Source: Candidatus Woesearchaeota archaeon CG10_big_fil_rev_8_21_14_0_10_44_13 (GTDB lineage Archaea; Nanobdellota; Nanobdellia; Woesearchaeales; UBA12501). From it: a DNA stretch of 64,000 nucleotides. Shown here piece after piece: positions 48,622 to 58,181 of the stretch. Made by a program: the position numbers and the translations under genes. How positions within the stretch are numbered: position 1 is the first letter of the stretch; each line of letters opens with the position of its first letter. A model generated the notes under the pieces. It saw only the letters and a program-made list of their open reading frames with translations. It ran no database searches and was not told the DNA's origin. The stretch spans positions 9,943 to 73,942 of the forward strand of contig PCXZ01000023.1 in assembly GCA_002762985.1 (NCBI GenBank), given 5' to 3'.

Positions 48622-48841
48622 TAGCTGTCGGTGTCAATGGACGAAACCACTGCTCTCGTCCCCTTCCTGCCCAGAGCTAGTAGGGGATCATTGTGCGAGA
48701 TTTTTGTGCATTGGACAAATAAAAGAAGTCGCCATGAGCCATATCAGTGAGTTGTGAGGTGGAGGCGAATGAAATGAGGTAAATACAAAAAGTGATGAGA
48801 AAAAACATCAAATGTTTAAGAATCAAAAAGCACAGCCAAAA

Positions 48842-50086
48842 CTATACATCCAAAATCTTCCCCACTTCATCCACGACCCTTTTCTCGAAATCAGCGTTCT
48901 TCTCGCCTTCAGCTTTCTCTATGCTCAGGGCCTGCAGCAGTCTGTGCATGAGCTCTTCCTCTGATCTTGGATCCAGGCCATCAACTTTTATCCGGCCGAG
49001 ATGCTGCTTCACTATCTTCCTCTCTGAATCGTCCACAGAATCTGATCCTACCTGCATGTCGCCTTCCTTGAATTCGTCAGACTCAAGCATGCTCGTGCTT
49101 TTCATGACATAATAAGCGGATTTGTCATTGAGCACTTCGAATATGCCTTTGAAGTCAACGTCAGAGGCCTTGCCCTGCTTCAATCTTCCGAAAAGCCTTA
49201 TCGTCACGATCGTGTTCACGAATTCCTTTGTCTTTATCTCGCTGTATATCTCTTCCTCTGCCTGCTTTGCCGTCTTGTTGCTGCAGTCTATCTTTATATG
49301 GAAAGTGTTTATTACCTGCACGGGCTCCCATCTCAGTTTCTCTGTGAATGCGCCGTCTTTTCCTTCGTTCACTTCAACAATGTAGAACCCGCCTTTGCTG
49401 TATTTCTCAAGATCATGGAAATTCGTGGGGAACAATGCTCCGGGGTAGACTATCCAGCCGAAGCCCGGGAATCTCTGCTCGAAGATATAATGGACATGGC
49501 CCCCAGCATAATAATTGAATCCCTTGGGCAGGAAATCCATCGGGGCTGAATCGATCCTCTCAAGCTCTTTGGGCTTTATCTCATCTATCGCAGTATGGAA
49601 CAGGAATATCTTGTATCCTTTCTCTTTCTCAAGACCCGTCTTTTCAAGTATCTCGTAGAATTTCCTGTCCAGCATGCCTTTCTTCCCTATTATGCCGGTC
49701 ATCTTCGCCCCTGTCTTCATGTCCTGCGTGAAATCAAGAACAAGTTTCTTGTCATGGACCCTGCCATTGAAGACATTTTTGAATATGCCCGCATTCTCAA
49801 GGACATCTATCATAGTCTTGCCTGCAGCAGAGAAATCATGCGAGCCTGCGACACCATAGACCGGGATGCCTATATCCTTCAATTCCTTAAGCTTTTTGAC
49901 CGCCTCTTTCAGGCTGTCTATTGAAGGGACAGAAGTATTGAACAGGTCCCCGGAAATTATGATGAAATCGACTTTCTGCTCTATGCAGGCGTTTATGGCC
50001 TTTACGAAGGCTTTTACGCTTATATCCTTCAGTTTTTGGTCTCTCCATGAGCCTATATGGCAGTCTGCGAAATGAGCGAATTTCAT
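48842..50086 (-). CDS. Mre11/SbcD-like DNA repair exonuclease
   Basis: MKFAHFADCHIGSWRD, DFIIISGDLFNTSVPSIDSL, IPVYGVAGSHDF, YYAGGHVHYIFEQRFPGFGWIVYPGALFP. Confidence 0.88.
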   Translation of the reverse strand: MKFAHFADCHIGSWRDQKLKDISVKAFVKAINACIEQKVDFIIISGDLFNTSVPSIDSLKEAVKKLKELKDIGIPVYGVAGSHDFSAAGKTMIDVLENAGIFKNVFNGRVHDKKLVLDFTQDMKTGAKMTGIIGKKGMLDRKFYEILEKTGLEKEKGYKIFLFHTAIDEIKPKELERIDSAPMDFLPKGFNYYAGGHVHYIFEQRFPGFGWIVYPGALFPTNFHDLEKYSKGGFYIVEVNEGKDGAFTEKLRWEPVQVINTFHIKIDCSNKTAKQAEEEIYSEIKTKEFVNTIVTIRLFGRLKQGKASDVDFKGIFEVLNDKSAYYVMKSTSMLESDEFKEGDMQVGSDSVDDSERKIVKQHLGRIKVDGLDPRSEEELMHRLLQALSIEKAEGEKNADFEKRVVDEVGKILDV

Positions 50087-50239
50087 GGTTTTTCTGCGGA
50101 TTTACCCCTTATTTTACCCCCTATGCAAAAACCATAGGCCTCTTTAATATTTAAATATTATGGGGTTTTAGGCTTTATAAGGCCTATTAGTCTTATTTTT
50201 ACCACTAAATAATAGTTAAAAAAAGGAAAGATTTATATA

Positions 50240-50785
50240 TTGGAAATGAATACCTTTTCCAGTGATATTATGCTCGATACAGTCATTTCAACACTTGAAG
50301 GAATCATAGGCCAATTAGGTGAAGGAAAAGAGTATGTTTTGGATTATTTTGAGGAAAAGAAGGTGAGGTCAAAAGAAAGAGACGCAAGGATGGACATGCA
50401 AAGCATAGGCACGATGACCGAGCCCACAGCTTTTTCTTATCCGAAGATCATACATTTTTATAATGACGCACAGAACATGGTGGAGGGATATAAGGCCTAT
50501 GCCCAGAAACACCCATCAAGGAAAAAAACATTGGCTGCAAGACAAGAAAAGGTATTTTTTCATATTAATCTTATAGAGTTTCATGCAGCATGGTATGTTT
50601 TGCATCAGGAAAATAACAGTCTCACTGAAGATGAATTCAAAAAACTATCTCCTCAGGAAAGACATGGGAGGTTCACAGAAGTTCTTGAGAGAAAACCAAC
50701 ACAATACCATGGCCTTATCAGCCAAAGGGATAAGGTGATGGATTTATGCGCTAAAGAAGGCATTTTATCTCAAAGTTATAAATAA
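50240..50785 (+). CDS. Hypothetical protein
   Basis: 181 aa ORF preceded by AT-rich TATA-like tract (gatttatatattgg). Confidence 0.5.
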   Translation: MEMNTFSSDIMLDTVISTLEGIIGQLGEGKEYVLDYFEEKKVRSKERDARMDMQSIGTMTEPTAFSYPKIIHFYNDAQNMVEGYKAYAQKHPSRKKTLAARQEKVFFHINLIEFHAAWYVLHQENNSLTEDEFKKLSPQERHGRFTEVLERKPTQYHGLISQRDKVMDLCAKEGILSQSYK

Positions 50786-50839
50786 TCAATATTATAAACA
50801 ATAAAGATGATGGGATTTAGCTATCGGTTTAAGATTGAT

Positions 50840-51145
50840 CTAAACTCTTCCCGTGACTTCTAAAATCTGATCCCTATGTATTATCAGCTTTTTTTCATTT
50901 TGCCTTAGATCGTATAATTCCCCTTGTCTTTTACTGTAGACTATAGGTACAGAATCCACAATGCCCCTTATATCACCTTGTATCTGGCTGAGGGCAGTCC
51001 CTATATTCTTGATATGGTCGCTAACCTTTTGCTTCATGTCCTTGTTAAAAATTAGTTTTGCGTGATCATCTATCTGTTTTTCCCTTAATTCAACCAACAA
51101 GTCTTGCCCTTCTTTTATGACTTTGTTTGGAGTTATTATAAGCAT
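50840..51145 (-). CDS. Hypothetical protein
   Basis: MLIITPNKVIKEGQDLLVELREKQIDDHAK...; the ORF extends to 51217, but TATA-like tttatata lies at ~51194-51203 and gaRGGTGATaATG favours the 51145 start. Confidence 0.5.
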   Translation of the reverse strand: MLIITPNKVIKEGQDLLVELREKQIDDHAKLIFNKDMKQKVSDHIKNIGTALSQIQGDIRGIVDSVPIVYSKRQGELYDLRQNEKKLIIHRDQILEVTGRV

Positions 51146-51195
51146 ATTATCACCTTTTGCATCCCATAGCAGTTTTATAAAAGAGAGCCTCTCTT

Positions 51196-51543
51196 TTATA
51201 TAAATCTTTCTATCCAAGGGTGGTTAATAATGGGCGGAATCCTCCCTGTCTTCCTCAGATAGATGTAGATTGCGATCGCAAGCAATACCAGCAGGATCAG
51301 CCATTTCAGCTTCCCGCCCCTCCTTCCTTTTATTGCCATCCCTGTATCTTTGGCATTGATTTGGGCGGACTTCTGCGCCTTCCTCCTGCTTTTTGCCTCT
51401 TCTTCTTTCCTCTTCTTATCCTCATACATCCTTTTCCTGAGGCCTATGAATTCCCTCCTTGTCATCCTATTGGGATTGGCCCATCCCCATCTGCCTTCAG
51501 AAACCCTTGCCCTCCTCTCTTCCGGTGTAAGCCTGAACCTCAT
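51196..51543 (-). CDS. Small basic protein with C-terminal TM segment
   Basis: MRFRLTPEERRARVSEGRWGWANPNRMTRREFIGLRKRMYEDKKRKEEEAKSRRKAQ...KLKWLILLVLLAIAIYIYLRK; internal start chosen within the longer ORF. Confidence 0.55.
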   Translation of the reverse strand: MRFRLTPEERRARVSEGRWGWANPNRMTRREFIGLRKRMYEDKKRKEEEAKSRRKAQKSAQINAKDTGMAIKGRRGGKLKWLILLVLLAIAIYIYLRKTGRIPPIINHPWIERFI

Positions 51544-51569
51544 TGCAGCACCTCTTTGCTTATCTCTTT

Positions 51570-52274
51570 TTAATTTTTTCCCTTTGTCTCGACCTTGATT
51601 ATAGTCTCTATCTCCCTCTCTGAGATCGAGCACCCGTTCAGTTTTATGCCCCAGAGCACGCCGTCAAGGAGCTGGCTCTTTGCGTTCTCCATCTGCGGGA
51701 TGAACCTGTCAAGCAGCCCAAGGTCATAAGCGGCAACAGCGAGCTCAGTAGATCTTATCAGTTTTATTCCCTTAACCTCTTTCATGAATCTTTCCAGCAT
51801 CTCCTTGTCCATCTGGAGCTTTACATGCAGCTTGTGCTCCATTATATCCCTCAGCCTTTTGGGGTTCTCTATGAGCATCCTTGTAGTGCGCTCGTCAATA
51901 ACCATCGCAGAGGACTGCATGATCATCGCTGCTGCCAAAGATTCCATCTCGCCGTAATGCACTATCTGTATGAAATTGCCCTTTGCGCTGAAGATCATGT
52001 TCGCAGTCTCCATCAGGTATCTCGTCTTTTCAGTCATCTTCTGGTCGCCTATGACCTGGAGAACGCCGTTATTGATATATGACAATACCCTCAATGCCTC
52101 GAACTTGAATCTTTTTATCTCAATAGGCCTGTCGACAAGCTCTTTCTTCACGCTGCCCGGCAGATAAAAGCCTCCTCCAAAATTTTTCTTCAGCGGCTCG
52201 AGTATCCAGAGGAGATCGTTCAATGCAAGGCTTATTATCGGGCCTGTGTCGAATATTATTGATCTTGCTGCCAA
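51570..52274 (-). CDS. PIN-domain-like protein
   Basis: SIIFDTGPIISLALNDLLWIL N-terminal PIN-like motif; later GEMESLAAAMIMQSSAMVIDERTTRMLIENP (conserved acidic residues, VIDER). Confidence 0.72.
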   Translation of the reverse strand: MAARSIIFDTGPIISLALNDLLWILEPLKKNFGGGFYLPGSVKKELVDRPIEIKRFKFEALRVLSYINNGVLQVIGDQKMTEKTRYLMETANMIFSAKGNFIQIVHYGEMESLAAAMIMQSSAMVIDERTTRMLIENPKRLRDIMEHKLHVKLQMDKEMLERFMKEVKGIKLIRSTELAVAAYDLGLLDRFIPQMENAKSQLLDGVLWGIKLNGCSISEREIETIIKVETKGKN

Positions 52275-52278
52275 GGAA

Positions 52279-52833
52279 TCACGTCCCGAAAAGGCTTTTT
52301 GTGAAATTTATCCTGTCTCTCACGTCAGAGATCTCTGCCTCTGCTTCAGGCACGACTGTTTTTCCGACATAGCTCATCAGCTCCCACTGCGAGATCCCGA
52401 GAAGATCTGCTGCCCTGGCCAAGGATATCCCATGCTCATACAATTTGCTGCCTTTCTTTATCTCTGCCTGGTTTATCACTTCTTCGACATAGAACTTCGA
52501 TCTTTTGTCTGTGTCTGATATAGCCTTGAATATCCTCTTTACGGCTTCGCCGTAGCCCGCAGTATTGTCGCTCTTGAGTATCTCTTGCGCCTCATTCAAT
52601 GCCTTGATTATCTTAGCGCAGACATCTTTCTCCCTGCCTTCGCTCCTTGACGCTATCTTATAGATGGAGAATATGATGACTGCAATGGAGATTGAGTATT
52701 CGTCCTGGATTATCGATGCGTTATGAAGGGTATGGTTGCTTATGTCCCTGAGGGAGACATAATCCTCTTTCTTGAATGCGTCTAATGTCTCCTGCAATAT
52801 GTTCAGGATGTCTCTCTTTACCTCTTCTATCAT
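52279..52833 (-). CDS. Helical protein with HTH-like C-terminal segment, paired with the PIN protein
   Basis: KLYEHGISLARAADLLGISQWELMSYVGKT resembles a HTH; 4 nt upstream of the PIN gene. Confidence 0.55.
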   Translation of the reverse strand: MIEEVKRDILNILQETLDAFKKEDYVSLRDISNHTLHNASIIQDEYSISIAVIIFSIYKIASRSEGREKDVCAKIIKALNEAQEILKSDNTAGYGEAVKRIFKAISDTDKRSKFYVEEVINQAEIKKGSKLYEHGISLARAADLLGISQWELMSYVGKTVVPEAEAEISDVRDRINFTKSLFGT

Positions 52834-52880
52834 AATGAATTATAGAACAAGTCCATATATAAATATATTGGTGGCAGGAA

Positions 52881-53300
52881 TCAAGCAGCCATCTTTTGGA
52901 TCTTTTTTCTCAGGGCTTCAATGTCATTCTTGATGTTTTTTGTATAGCTTCTCATCGCAGATATGTTCTTTATGTTTTTTTTCTCCTTTGTTCTTGCCTG
53001 CTCTTCGATCGCCTGGAGCATCGTCTCGAATCTTTCAAGGACTGAGAAGTGCTCTTCTGCCTGCCTTAGGTAGCCCTCTGCACCTTTCATATTCCCGCTA
53101 TTTATGCTAATTTCAGCCATATTCAAGGCGCCTTTCAGGTTGTTCTGCTGCTGGAATAGACGGCCGAGAATATTTTTTCCAATCTCCTGATCTTTCATGA
53201 TATCCTTGAAACTTTCCCATGCCTTGTTCAGAAGATCCTCTACAATTGCATCTTCATCGAGCGCATTTCTCATATCTTTTTTAGAATCAAATCCAGCCAT
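52881..53300 (-). CDS. Coiled-coil hypothetical protein
   Basis: 139 aa charged helical ORF; TATA-like sequence upstream on the minus strand. Confidence 0.5.
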   Translation of the reverse strand: MAGFDSKKDMRNALDEDAIVEDLLNKAWESFKDIMKDQEIGKNILGRLFQQQNNLKGALNMAEISINSGNMKGAEGYLRQAEEHFSVLERFETMLQAIEEQARTKEKKNIKNISAMRSYTKNIKNDIEALRKKIQKMAA

Positions 53301-53423
53301 ACACCCAGGTTTTGTTTAAAAGTTTATAAATCTTTCTGAAGCGTTTCCTGTGTTTTTAAACACCGAAAATTATATAAACCAACCCCCCATATTCCGGATA
53401 GCTTAATCAAAAGCGGTGGTTGA

Positions 53424-54056
53424 ATGTTAGACTTTGTGCAGAAATTCATTACGAAGGTCATAGGAGACCTTTTCATGAAAAAAAAGCATGTGAAGCTGGG
53501 GCTATATGGTCCGCCGAACGGTGGTAAAACCACGCTTGCTAACAGGGTCTGCCAGGACTGGCTCGGCCAGGATATGGGCACTGTTTCTCCGATTCCTCAT
53601 GAGACAAGGGAAATCCAGGTCAAGGAGCAGATAAACATCAAGTCAGGAAAAAAAGAGCTTTCTTTCAATCTTGTCGACACTCCAGGCATAGCAACGAAGA
53701 TAGACTATGAGGACTTCGTGAAGAAGGGCATGAAGACAAAAGACGCGAAGAAAAGGGCGAAAGAGGCCACAAAAGGCGTGATCGACGCCATAAAATGGCT
53801 TGATGACATGGACGTCGTACTTGTCGTGCTCGATGCCACAAAAGACCCATACACGCAGGTTAATATCACGATCATAGGGAACCTTGTCGCAAGGGATATA
53901 CCTGTTTTGATAGTGGCGAACAAGGTTGATCTGCGGAAGGCAGATGTCAAGAAGATTGAGGCGGCTTTCCCGCAATATGATGTCCTAGGGGTAAGCGCCA
54001 AGTTCGGAAAGAATATAGACAAACTCTATGAGGCACTTTTCGTGCTAGCAGGATAA
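53424..54056 (+). CDS. Era-like GTP-binding protein
   Basis: GPPNGGKTTLANR (P-loop), VDTPGI, VANKVDL; followed by DUF2073 and Zn-ribbon genes, a recurrent archaeal arrangement. Confidence 0.88.
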   Translation: MLDFVQKFITKVIGDLFMKKKHVKLGLYGPPNGGKTTLANRVCQDWLGQDMGTVSPIPHETREIQVKEQINIKSGKKELSFNLVDTPGIATKIDYEDFVKKGMKTKDAKKRAKEATKGVIDAIKWLDDMDVVLVVLDATKDPYTQVNITIIGNLVARDIPVLIVANKVDLRKADVKKIEAAFPQYDVLGVSAKFGKNIDKLYEALFVLAG

Positions 54057-54469
54057 TGAAAAAGAAAACCAGCAAAGGCAGCAAAATGGCATTAACACTA
54101 CAGTTCGTCCCTTACAATGAGATTGAGGATCTGAGCTCTCTTGGCAGGATAAAAAAATTATTGAAGATGGCCAAGGAGAACAAGATAGTCCTGCTTGAGG
54201 GAAGGCTGAAGAAAGAGGAGGAAGCTGAGCTCATAAAGACGACGATGGAAGAGATTGACGACGAGTTCAAGGGCATCGAGCTGGGAGTCATCTACCCCGG
54301 CAAAGGGGACGGCGACCTCATGAAGAAATTGAAGGCGAATCTCGCGAATGTCCTCCTGGGGGACAGGGTTGGGCTGACTATAATCGGCCCGGCAAGCATA
54401 GTCAAGGAGATCAAGAAGGATCCCGACAAGATACAGCTTCTTATGAAGACTGAACCGAGAAGAAGATAA
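54056..54469 (+). CDS. DUF2073-family protein
   Basis: MALTLQFVPYNEIEDLSSLGRIKKLLKMAKENKIVLLEGRLKKEEEAELIKTTMEEI...; start may be the internal M at 54086. Confidence 0.75.
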   Translation: MKKKTSKGSKMALTLQFVPYNEIEDLSSLGRIKKLLKMAKENKIVLLEGRLKKEEEAELIKTTMEEIDDEFKGIELGVIYPGKGDGDLMKKLKANLANVLLGDRVGLTIIGPASIVKEIKKDPDKIQLLMKTEPRRR

Positions 54470-54505
54470 TAAAACAATATCTGCAAAACAGTTCAATAGG
54501 TCAAA

Positions 54506-54889
54506 ATGCCACACCAATGCGTCAGATGCGGAACATTCTATGATGACGGCGCTAAGGAGATCCTTAAGGGATGCAATTGCGGAGCAAAGCTTTTCTTCTA
54601 TGTCAAGAAGGAGAGGCTTGAGCAGGCAAAGGAGATTGCAGCTAACCTTTCAAAGGTAGAGAAGAAGAAGATAGAGAAGGATGTCTATGAGATAATGGGC
54701 AGGGACGAGGAGGAGGAAAAGCCCGTGATCCTTGACCTTGAATCCATAAGGATAATCAAGCCGGGCAAGTTCGAGCTTGATCTCGTGCACCTGTTCAACA
54801 AGAAGAATCCGCTTGTGTTCAAACTGGACGAGGGGAAATATATAATCGATATTGCTGAAAGTTTCAAGAGGCTTGGGGAAATAAAATAG
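54506..54889 (+). CDS. Zn-ribbon domain protein
   Basis: MPHQCVRCGTFYDDGAKEILKGCNCGAKLFFYVKK. Confidence 0.8.
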   Translation: MPHQCVRCGTFYDDGAKEILKGCNCGAKLFFYVKKERLEQAKEIAANLSKVEKKKIEKDVYEIMGRDEEEEKPVILDLESIRIIKPGKFELDLVHLFNKKNPLVFKLDEGKYIIDIAESFKRLGEIK

Positions 54890-54921
54890 GCACGCCTTAA
54901 ATGACCTCTTAATCTATATCA

Positions 54922-55494
54922 TCACCCAAACTTATGCCCGTTTTTTTCAAGAATCCTGTAAGGATATCCTCTTGTGTCTTCTTCTCCAACCTTGGCGCTA
55001 AGCTGGCTTAATATGCTATATAAATATTCCTTTCCCTTCTTCGGGTCTGAGTAGTGCGCCTGTGCCTCAAGCTCTATGAACTGACCAAGGCCTTTGATAT
55101 CATCTATAGCAATTTCGACGTCCTTATACAGCCAGCAGCTTCTGCTCTTCTCGACTACAATGACCTCCCTGAAGTTAAGGCTTGCGAGAATCTTCCTAAG
55201 AGTGTCAGCATCGCCTATGCTTGTCTGGAATTCATCGCAGTAATCAGTCTTCTTCGCGTCTTCAGGATAGAAATGCTTGTAATTAATGGAAGAGCCCTTT
55301 GGAGTCTCTCTCAGCCTGAGCCATTCAAAAGGATATTTTCTTCCTATAAACTTCCTGTGGTGGGGCGTAAAATAAGTGTCCTTCTGGAAAACATCCCTCG
55401 AGACAAGTTTTGCATTGTTTTCGAGGAACCCGACAGTCTCCTGGGGATTTTTCAACGGGAATTTTATCTCTATTTCAATATCTTTATTTGGCAT
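54922..55494 (-). CDS. CYTH-domain protein (class IV adenylate cyclase-like)
   Basis: IEIEIKFPLKNP, KDTYFTPHHRKF, WLRLRETPKGSSINYKHF, VEKSRSCWLYKDVEIAIDDIKGLGQFIELE. Confidence 0.85.
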   Translation of the reverse strand: MPNKDIEIEIKFPLKNPQETVGFLENNAKLVSRDVFQKDTYFTPHHRKFIGRKYPFEWLRLRETPKGSSINYKHFYPEDAKKTDYCDEFQTSIGDADTLRKILASLNFREVIVVEKSRSCWLYKDVEIAIDDIKGLGQFIELEAQAHYSDPKKGKEYLYSILSQLSAKVGEEDTRGYPYRILEKNGHKFG

Positions 55495-55503
55495 TCTGTT
55501 TCC

Positions 55504-56703
55504 TCATTTGCTCGACACAATCTCAATGACATCCGCGGGCTTGAGCTTATGGTCCTTGCCTATGGTCTGCTTGTTTTTCACATCGATAGCCCTGATGAAG
55601 CCTTTCCCCAGGTCAGTATGGATCGTAAAAGCGAAATCCAGCGCAGTCGAGCCAGGAGGCAGCAGGAAGCAGTCCGGCAGCACATTCCCGTGCTGGTCAG
55701 CGAGCTTGTTCAGGCCGCCGGGGAATATATGGATATAATTCAGCAGTTCAAAGACAGCCTTGTCAAGGACCTGCTGGATCCCTGTAGAGCCAAATCTCTC
55801 GAGGATATTCTTTTTTATGAAATTCAGCGCATTCTTCTGCGCATCGCTCAATTTTGATTCATCCTTTATCCTGAAATCACATTCGCCAGGGATATATTCG
55901 ATAAGGCCTTTCTTCGCAGCCTCTTTCAGCGCGACTTCGGATTCTGAAGAGCAAGGTGTGAAGATGAGATGGGGGAATTCCTTCTTCAGCCTGTCGAATT
56001 TCTCCTTCGCGCCGGGCACATCTATCTTGTTAGCAGCTATGATCATGGGTTTAGTCATCTTCCTGAGCTCTGTGGCTATCTTCAGAAGATCGCTTTCAGT
56101 CCATGCCTGGATCTTCTCAATGTCAAGCTTAAGCTTTTCAATTGCGCTTTTGACCATCTCCTCAGTCACCTTAAGCCCCGACATCTGGCCCGCAAGCGCC
56201 CTGATTATGTTCTGTTTCTCCTGCTGGATTGTCCTGACGAATTTCTCCCAGTTCTTCTTCATTATCCCAAGATACCACATGTCTATCTCTACTTCAAGGA
56301 ATTCGATGTCTTTCGCAGGGTCATAGGATCCCGTGTCTATGGGTTCCCCGTGCGCATTCAGGCTGCCGGACACATCAATCACATGTATCAATGCGTCTGC
56401 CTGCCTGAGGTCATCAAGGAACTGGTTTCCGCGCCCTTTCCCCAGGTGCGCATCAGGGACAAGGCCTGCGACATCGATCAGGTTCACAGCTACAAACCTC
56501 TTGCCGTTTATGCAGTAGCCCGTCCTCGGATTGCATTTCACCTTGAAGAAAGTCTCAGCGCAATCGACCTTGACATAGCCTATGCCTGTGTTGGGCTTTA
56601 TTGTCGTGAATGGATAATTGGCTATCTCGACCTCTGCAAGCGTGGCTGCCTTGAAGAATGTGCTCTTCCCCGCTGAGGGCTTTCCGACCAGGCCGATTTG
56701 CAT
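55504..56703 (-). CDS. ychF: YchF/OBG-family redox-regulated ATPase-like GTPase
   Basis: IGLVGKPSAGKSTFFKAATLAEVEIANYPFTTIKPNTGIGYV, VDVAGLVPDAHLGKGRGNQFLDDLRQADALIHVID, TGS-like C-terminus (FTIHTDLGKGFIRA). Confidence 0.92.
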   Translation of the reverse strand: MQIGLVGKPSAGKSTFFKAATLAEVEIANYPFTTIKPNTGIGYVKVDCAETFFKVKCNPRTGYCINGKRFVAVNLIDVAGLVPDAHLGKGRGNQFLDDLRQADALIHVIDVSGSLNAHGEPIDTGSYDPAKDIEFLEVEIDMWYLGIMKKNWEKFVRTIQQEKQNIIRALAGQMSGLKVTEEMVKSAIEKLKLDIEKIQAWTESDLLKIATELRKMTKPMIIAANKIDVPGAKEKFDRLKKEFPHLIFTPCSSESEVALKEAAKKGLIEYIPGECDFRIKDESKLSDAQKNALNFIKKNILERFGSTGIQQVLDKAVFELLNYIHIFPGGLNKLADQHGNVLPDCFLLPPGSTALDFAFTIHTDLGKGFIRAIDVKNKQTIGKDHKLKPADVIEIVSSK

Positions 56704-56777
56704 TTTATCTCTGAAAGCGCCCGTTCATATAAAAAAGTTTCCATTAAATTTATATATAGTTCTGCAAAAAAATACCT

Positions 56778-57434
56778 ATGCTCAAATCAGACTTCCATCT
56801 CCATGCAGGCACAGACGAGCAGCATAAGCTGGACTACACGCCCAGGCAGCTCATCGATCTGGCATGCAAAAGAGGCTACAAGGTACTTTCCATAACGAAC
56901 CACGACACACTGACCTACAGCAGGGAGCTTTCAGATTATGCAAAAAAAAGAGGCATCCTCCTCATCCCGGGGGCAGAGCTGTCCATCGAGGGAAAAGAGG
57001 TCCTTGCCATGAACCTGACAAGACAGCTCAAGGACAGGATAAGGACATTCGCTGACCTTGAGAGATATAAGGGCGAGAATCTGCTTATTATAGCCCCTCA
57101 TCCGTTCTACCCCACCTCAAAAGCCCTGCATTCAAAGCTGATAAAGAACATAGGCCTTTTCGACGCCATAGAATTCAGCCATTTCTATCTCAGCTGGATA
57201 ACATTCAACACAAAGGCTGTCGAGACAGCAAGGCGATACAAGAAACCTCTTGTTGGCACATCAGACTGCCATGATCTGGAGCAGTTCGGCTGCACTTATT
57301 CCCTAGTGGATGCTCATCAGGACATAGACTCTGTTTTTGAGGCGATAAGGAAGAATAAGGTGAAGATAGTGACAAAACCACTGCCGGCGCTGAAGGCAGC
57401 CAGGATATTTGCGAAGATATACCTTTTCTATTGA
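56778..57434 (+). CDS. PHP-domain protein
   Basis: LKSDFHLHAGTDEQHKLDYTPRQLIDLACKRGYKVLSITNHDTLTYSRELSDYAKKRGILLIPGAELSIEGKEV; GTSDCHDLEQFG. Confidence 0.88.
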   Translation: MLKSDFHLHAGTDEQHKLDYTPRQLIDLACKRGYKVLSITNHDTLTYSRELSDYAKKRGILLIPGAELSIEGKEVLAMNLTRQLKDRIRTFADLERYKGENLLIIAPHPFYPTSKALHSKLIKNIGLFDAIEFSHFYLSWITFNTKAVETARRYKKPLVGTSDCHDLEQFGCTYSLVDAHQDIDSVFEAIRKNKVKIVTKPLPALKAARIFAKIYLFY

Positions 57435-57533
57435 GGCAGATTAAAGATAAATCGAGATAAACCTTGCCTCTGTTTTTTTACCGGGCCCATAAACCGCACA
57501 ACATTTATAAATAAAATCTACAACCCATACAGT

Positions 57534-58118
57534 ATGCCTGTAAGAATAGATGCCATAAAAACGAGGGTGAAATATTACGGAGTCTTCGATTTTAAGCAGA
57601 TATACAGGGATGTGAGGGATAAGCTTACGGACCTGAGCTACATCAAGGGCGATGACTACAAATATATCGAGCCTTATTATTCTGAGAAAGAGTCATCTGA
57701 CCCGCGGGAGGCAAAGACGATATGGATATGGTGGAGGACCAAGAAGATAGAAGAGAACTCCACATTTTATGAGCAGCATATCGATCTGGATTTCCATCTC
57801 AGGTTCTGCAGGGACATGGAAGTGATGGTTGATGACGCCAAGAAGAGGGTTTGGAAGGCAGAGATAGAGGTCCTTATGGACTCTTACGTTCTCCTTGACC
57901 CCGATGATAAATGGAAGAATCACTGGTTCCTGAAGACAGTCCTGCCACTGTTCTACAAGAGGATATGGAGGAAGAGGAGGGAGGACAGGAAAAACAGCAC
58001 AATAACAGATACATACAAGGTCCAGGCCATGATAAAAGATTCATTTGAGATGCATCATTTCATGCCGAGGACGCCTGACCAGTTCTTCCAGCCTTATGGT
58101 TATAAGGGGAATGTCTGA
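57534..58118 (+). CDS. Conserved archaeal hypothetical protein
   Basis: 194 aa ORF downstream of a TATA-like tract (catttataaataaaat). Confidence 0.6.
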   Translation: MPVRIDAIKTRVKYYGVFDFKQIYRDVRDKLTDLSYIKGDDYKYIEPYYSEKESSDPREAKTIWIWWRTKKIEENSTFYEQHIDLDFHLRFCRDMEVMVDDAKKRVWKAEIEVLMDSYVLLDPDDKWKNHWFLKTVLPLFYKRIWRKRREDRKNSTITDTYKVQAMIKDSFEMHHFMPRTPDQFFQPYGYKGNV

Positions 58119-58181
58119 GGGGTTTTATCGGCCTTTTAAGGCAAAATATTTATAAACAAGACAGCTGATTTCTTGCATATT

